Shown: positions 4,910 through 5,769 of the stretch, piece after piece | Layout of the letters: every line of letters starts with the position of its first letter | How positions within the stretch are numbered: the stretch's first letter is position 1 | Assembly: GCA_013695115.1 (NCBI GenBank) | Contig: JACDBD010000380.1 | Location: 1 to 5,769, forward strand | DNA from: Actinomycetota bacterium | Lineage (GTDB): Bacteria > Actinomycetota > Acidimicrobiia > IMCC26256 > JACDBD01 | Length of the DNA stretch: 5,769 nt | Direction of reading: 5' to 3' | Notes under the pieces: generated by a model | What the model was told of the DNA's origin: nothing | The model's input: only the letters and a program-made list of their open reading frames with translations | The model's database searches: none | Program-made: the position numbers and the translations under genes

Positions 4910-4914
4910 CCGGG

Positions 4915-5769
4915 ATGCAGGTGACGCCCACCAAGAAGCTCATGCTCTTCACCGGGCGGGGCAACGACGCGCTGAGCAAGGAGATCGGCGAGCACCTCGG
5001 GGTCCCGCTGGGCGAGGTCGTGCTTTCCTCATTCGCCAACGGCGAGCTTTATTGCCGCTACGGCGAGAGCATCCGCGGTGCCGACGTGTTCGTGATCCAG
5101 AGCCACTGCGACCCGATCAACGACCGCATCATGGAGCAGCTCATCATGATCGACGCGGCCAAGCGGGCGTCGGCCAAACGGATCACCGCGGTCTGCCCCT
5201 TCTACGGCTACGCCCGCCAGGACCGCAAGGCCGAGGGCCGCGAACCGATCACGGCGCGACTCCTCGCCGACATGATCACGGTCGCGGGCGCCGACCGGGT
5301 CGTCACCGTCGACCTCCACACCGGCCAGGCCCAGGGTTTCTTCGACATGCCAGTCGACCACCTCACCGCGGTGCCGCTCCTGGCCGACTACCTCGCCGAG
5401 AAGGTCTCGGGCCAGATCACGGTCGTGTCACCCGACGCCGGCGGCGGCAAGCTGACCCGCCGCTTTGCCAACTACGTCGGCGACAACGACGACATCGACG
5501 CCGATCTCGCGTTCATCGACAAGCGGCGACCGAAGGGGACTCACAACGTGGCCGAGGCGACCGAGGTCGTCGGTGTGGTCGAAGGTCGGACGTGCGTCCT
5601 CATCGACGACATGATCGACACCGCCAGCACCGTGTGCAGCGCGGCTCGGCTGCTCATCGAGCGGGGCGCGACCTCGGTGTACATCCTGGCCACACACGGG
5701 ATCCTCTCCGGCCCCGCCGTCGAACGGCTCGAGGACGCGCCCATCGAGGAGCTGGTGGTCACGAACACG
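4915..5769 (+). CDS. prs: Ribose-phosphate pyrophosphokinase (PRPP synthetase), 3' partial
   Basis: Prs transfers the pyrophosphate group of ATP to ribose-5-phosphate, giving PRPP for purine, pyrimidine, His, Trp and NAD synthesis and, in actinobacteria, decaprenyl-phosphoribose. The window holds the first 285 residues of an expected 315-325; the frame runs off the end at VVTNT. Visible class I signatures are FANGE (40-44, usually FSDGE), YGYARQDRK (97-105), DLHTGQAQGFFD with metal-binding His135, VSPDAGG, FIDKRRP and the PRPP-binding loop LIDDMIDTAST (229-239), where the more usual end is AGT or GGT. THGILSG follows. The ATG at 4915 has GAGGA five bases upstream. The gene lies 103 bases after glmU in the same direction, across a spacer with hairpins but no clear promoter or terminator, so a shared transcript is likely. 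The glmU-prs pair is conserved in many Gram-positive bacteria. Confidence 0.96.
   Translation, partial: MQVTPTKKLMLFTGRGNDALSKEIGEHLGVPLGEVVLSSFANGELYCRYGESIRGADVFVIQSHCDPINDRIMEQLIMIDAAKRASAKRITAVCPFYGYARQDRKAEGREPITARLLADMITVAGADRVVTVDLHTGQAQGFFDMPVDHLTAVPLLADYLAEKVSGQITVVSPDAGGGKLTRRFANYVGDNDDIDADLAFIDKRRPKGTHNVAEATEVVGVVEGRTCVLIDDMIDTASTVCSAARLLIERGATSVYILATHGILSGPAVERLEDAPIEELVVTNT

Noticed and set aside
3225..5039. Long minus-strand open frame of 604 residues opposite glmU and the start of prs.
   Set aside because: It is the antisense shadow of glmU in high-GC DNA. It is Val/Asp/Gly/Arg-rich with no domain signature, and it crosses the tRNA and the prs start.

Overview
The window is about 70% G+C with very strong G/C at third codon positions. 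It reads as a housekeeping region of an actinobacterial (Actinomycetota) chromosome. Three things support this: a gene with the RpfB architecture (DUF348 repeats plus G5) directly upstream of rsmA (ksgA) and ispE, a glmU-prs pair, and a 33-residue, extremely basic ribosomal protein of the bS22 (AURKAIP1/COX24) type known from actinobacterial ribosomes. A deep lineage such as Acidimicrobiia is possible, but that is inference from overall feel, not a placement.

Layout. Bases 2-1258 (+) hold a 5'-truncated gene for a membrane-anchored or secreted cell-wall protein with three DUF348 domains, a G5 domain and a C-terminal RlpA-like double-psi beta-barrel in place of the Rpf lysozyme-like domain. 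A 67-base spacer follows, then rsmA (1326-2186) and ispE (2183-3073), which overlap by four bases (GTGA). Converging on ispE from the minus strand is the tiny bS22-type gene (3088-3189). Its start codon lies inside a perfect dyad, and its body carries a hairpin that could terminate the plus-strand operon. Divergent from it, after a 78-base promoter region, is a tRNA-Gln (UUG; 3268-3338), then glmU (3399-4811). A 103-base repeat- and hairpin-rich spacer follows, then prs (4915 to the window end, truncated at residue 285).

How the genes fit together. The window mixes translation functions (16S rRNA dimethylation by RsmA, a small-subunit protein, tRNA-Gln) with cell-envelope precursor supply (IspE for isoprenoids, including the undecaprenyl carrier; GlmU for UDP-GlcNAc), PRPP synthesis by Prs, and a probable peptidoglycan-binding or remodelling surface protein. 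The gene order resembles the known rpfB-ksgA-ispE and glmU-prs neighbourhoods of actinobacteria, and yabE-rnmV-ksgA of Bacillus.

I see no phage, transposon, CRISPR array, defence system or obviously novel multigene system. The less ordinary points are the domain swap and degenerate active site of the first protein, the position and start-codon dyad of the bS22-type gene, and the structured spacer in front of prs.
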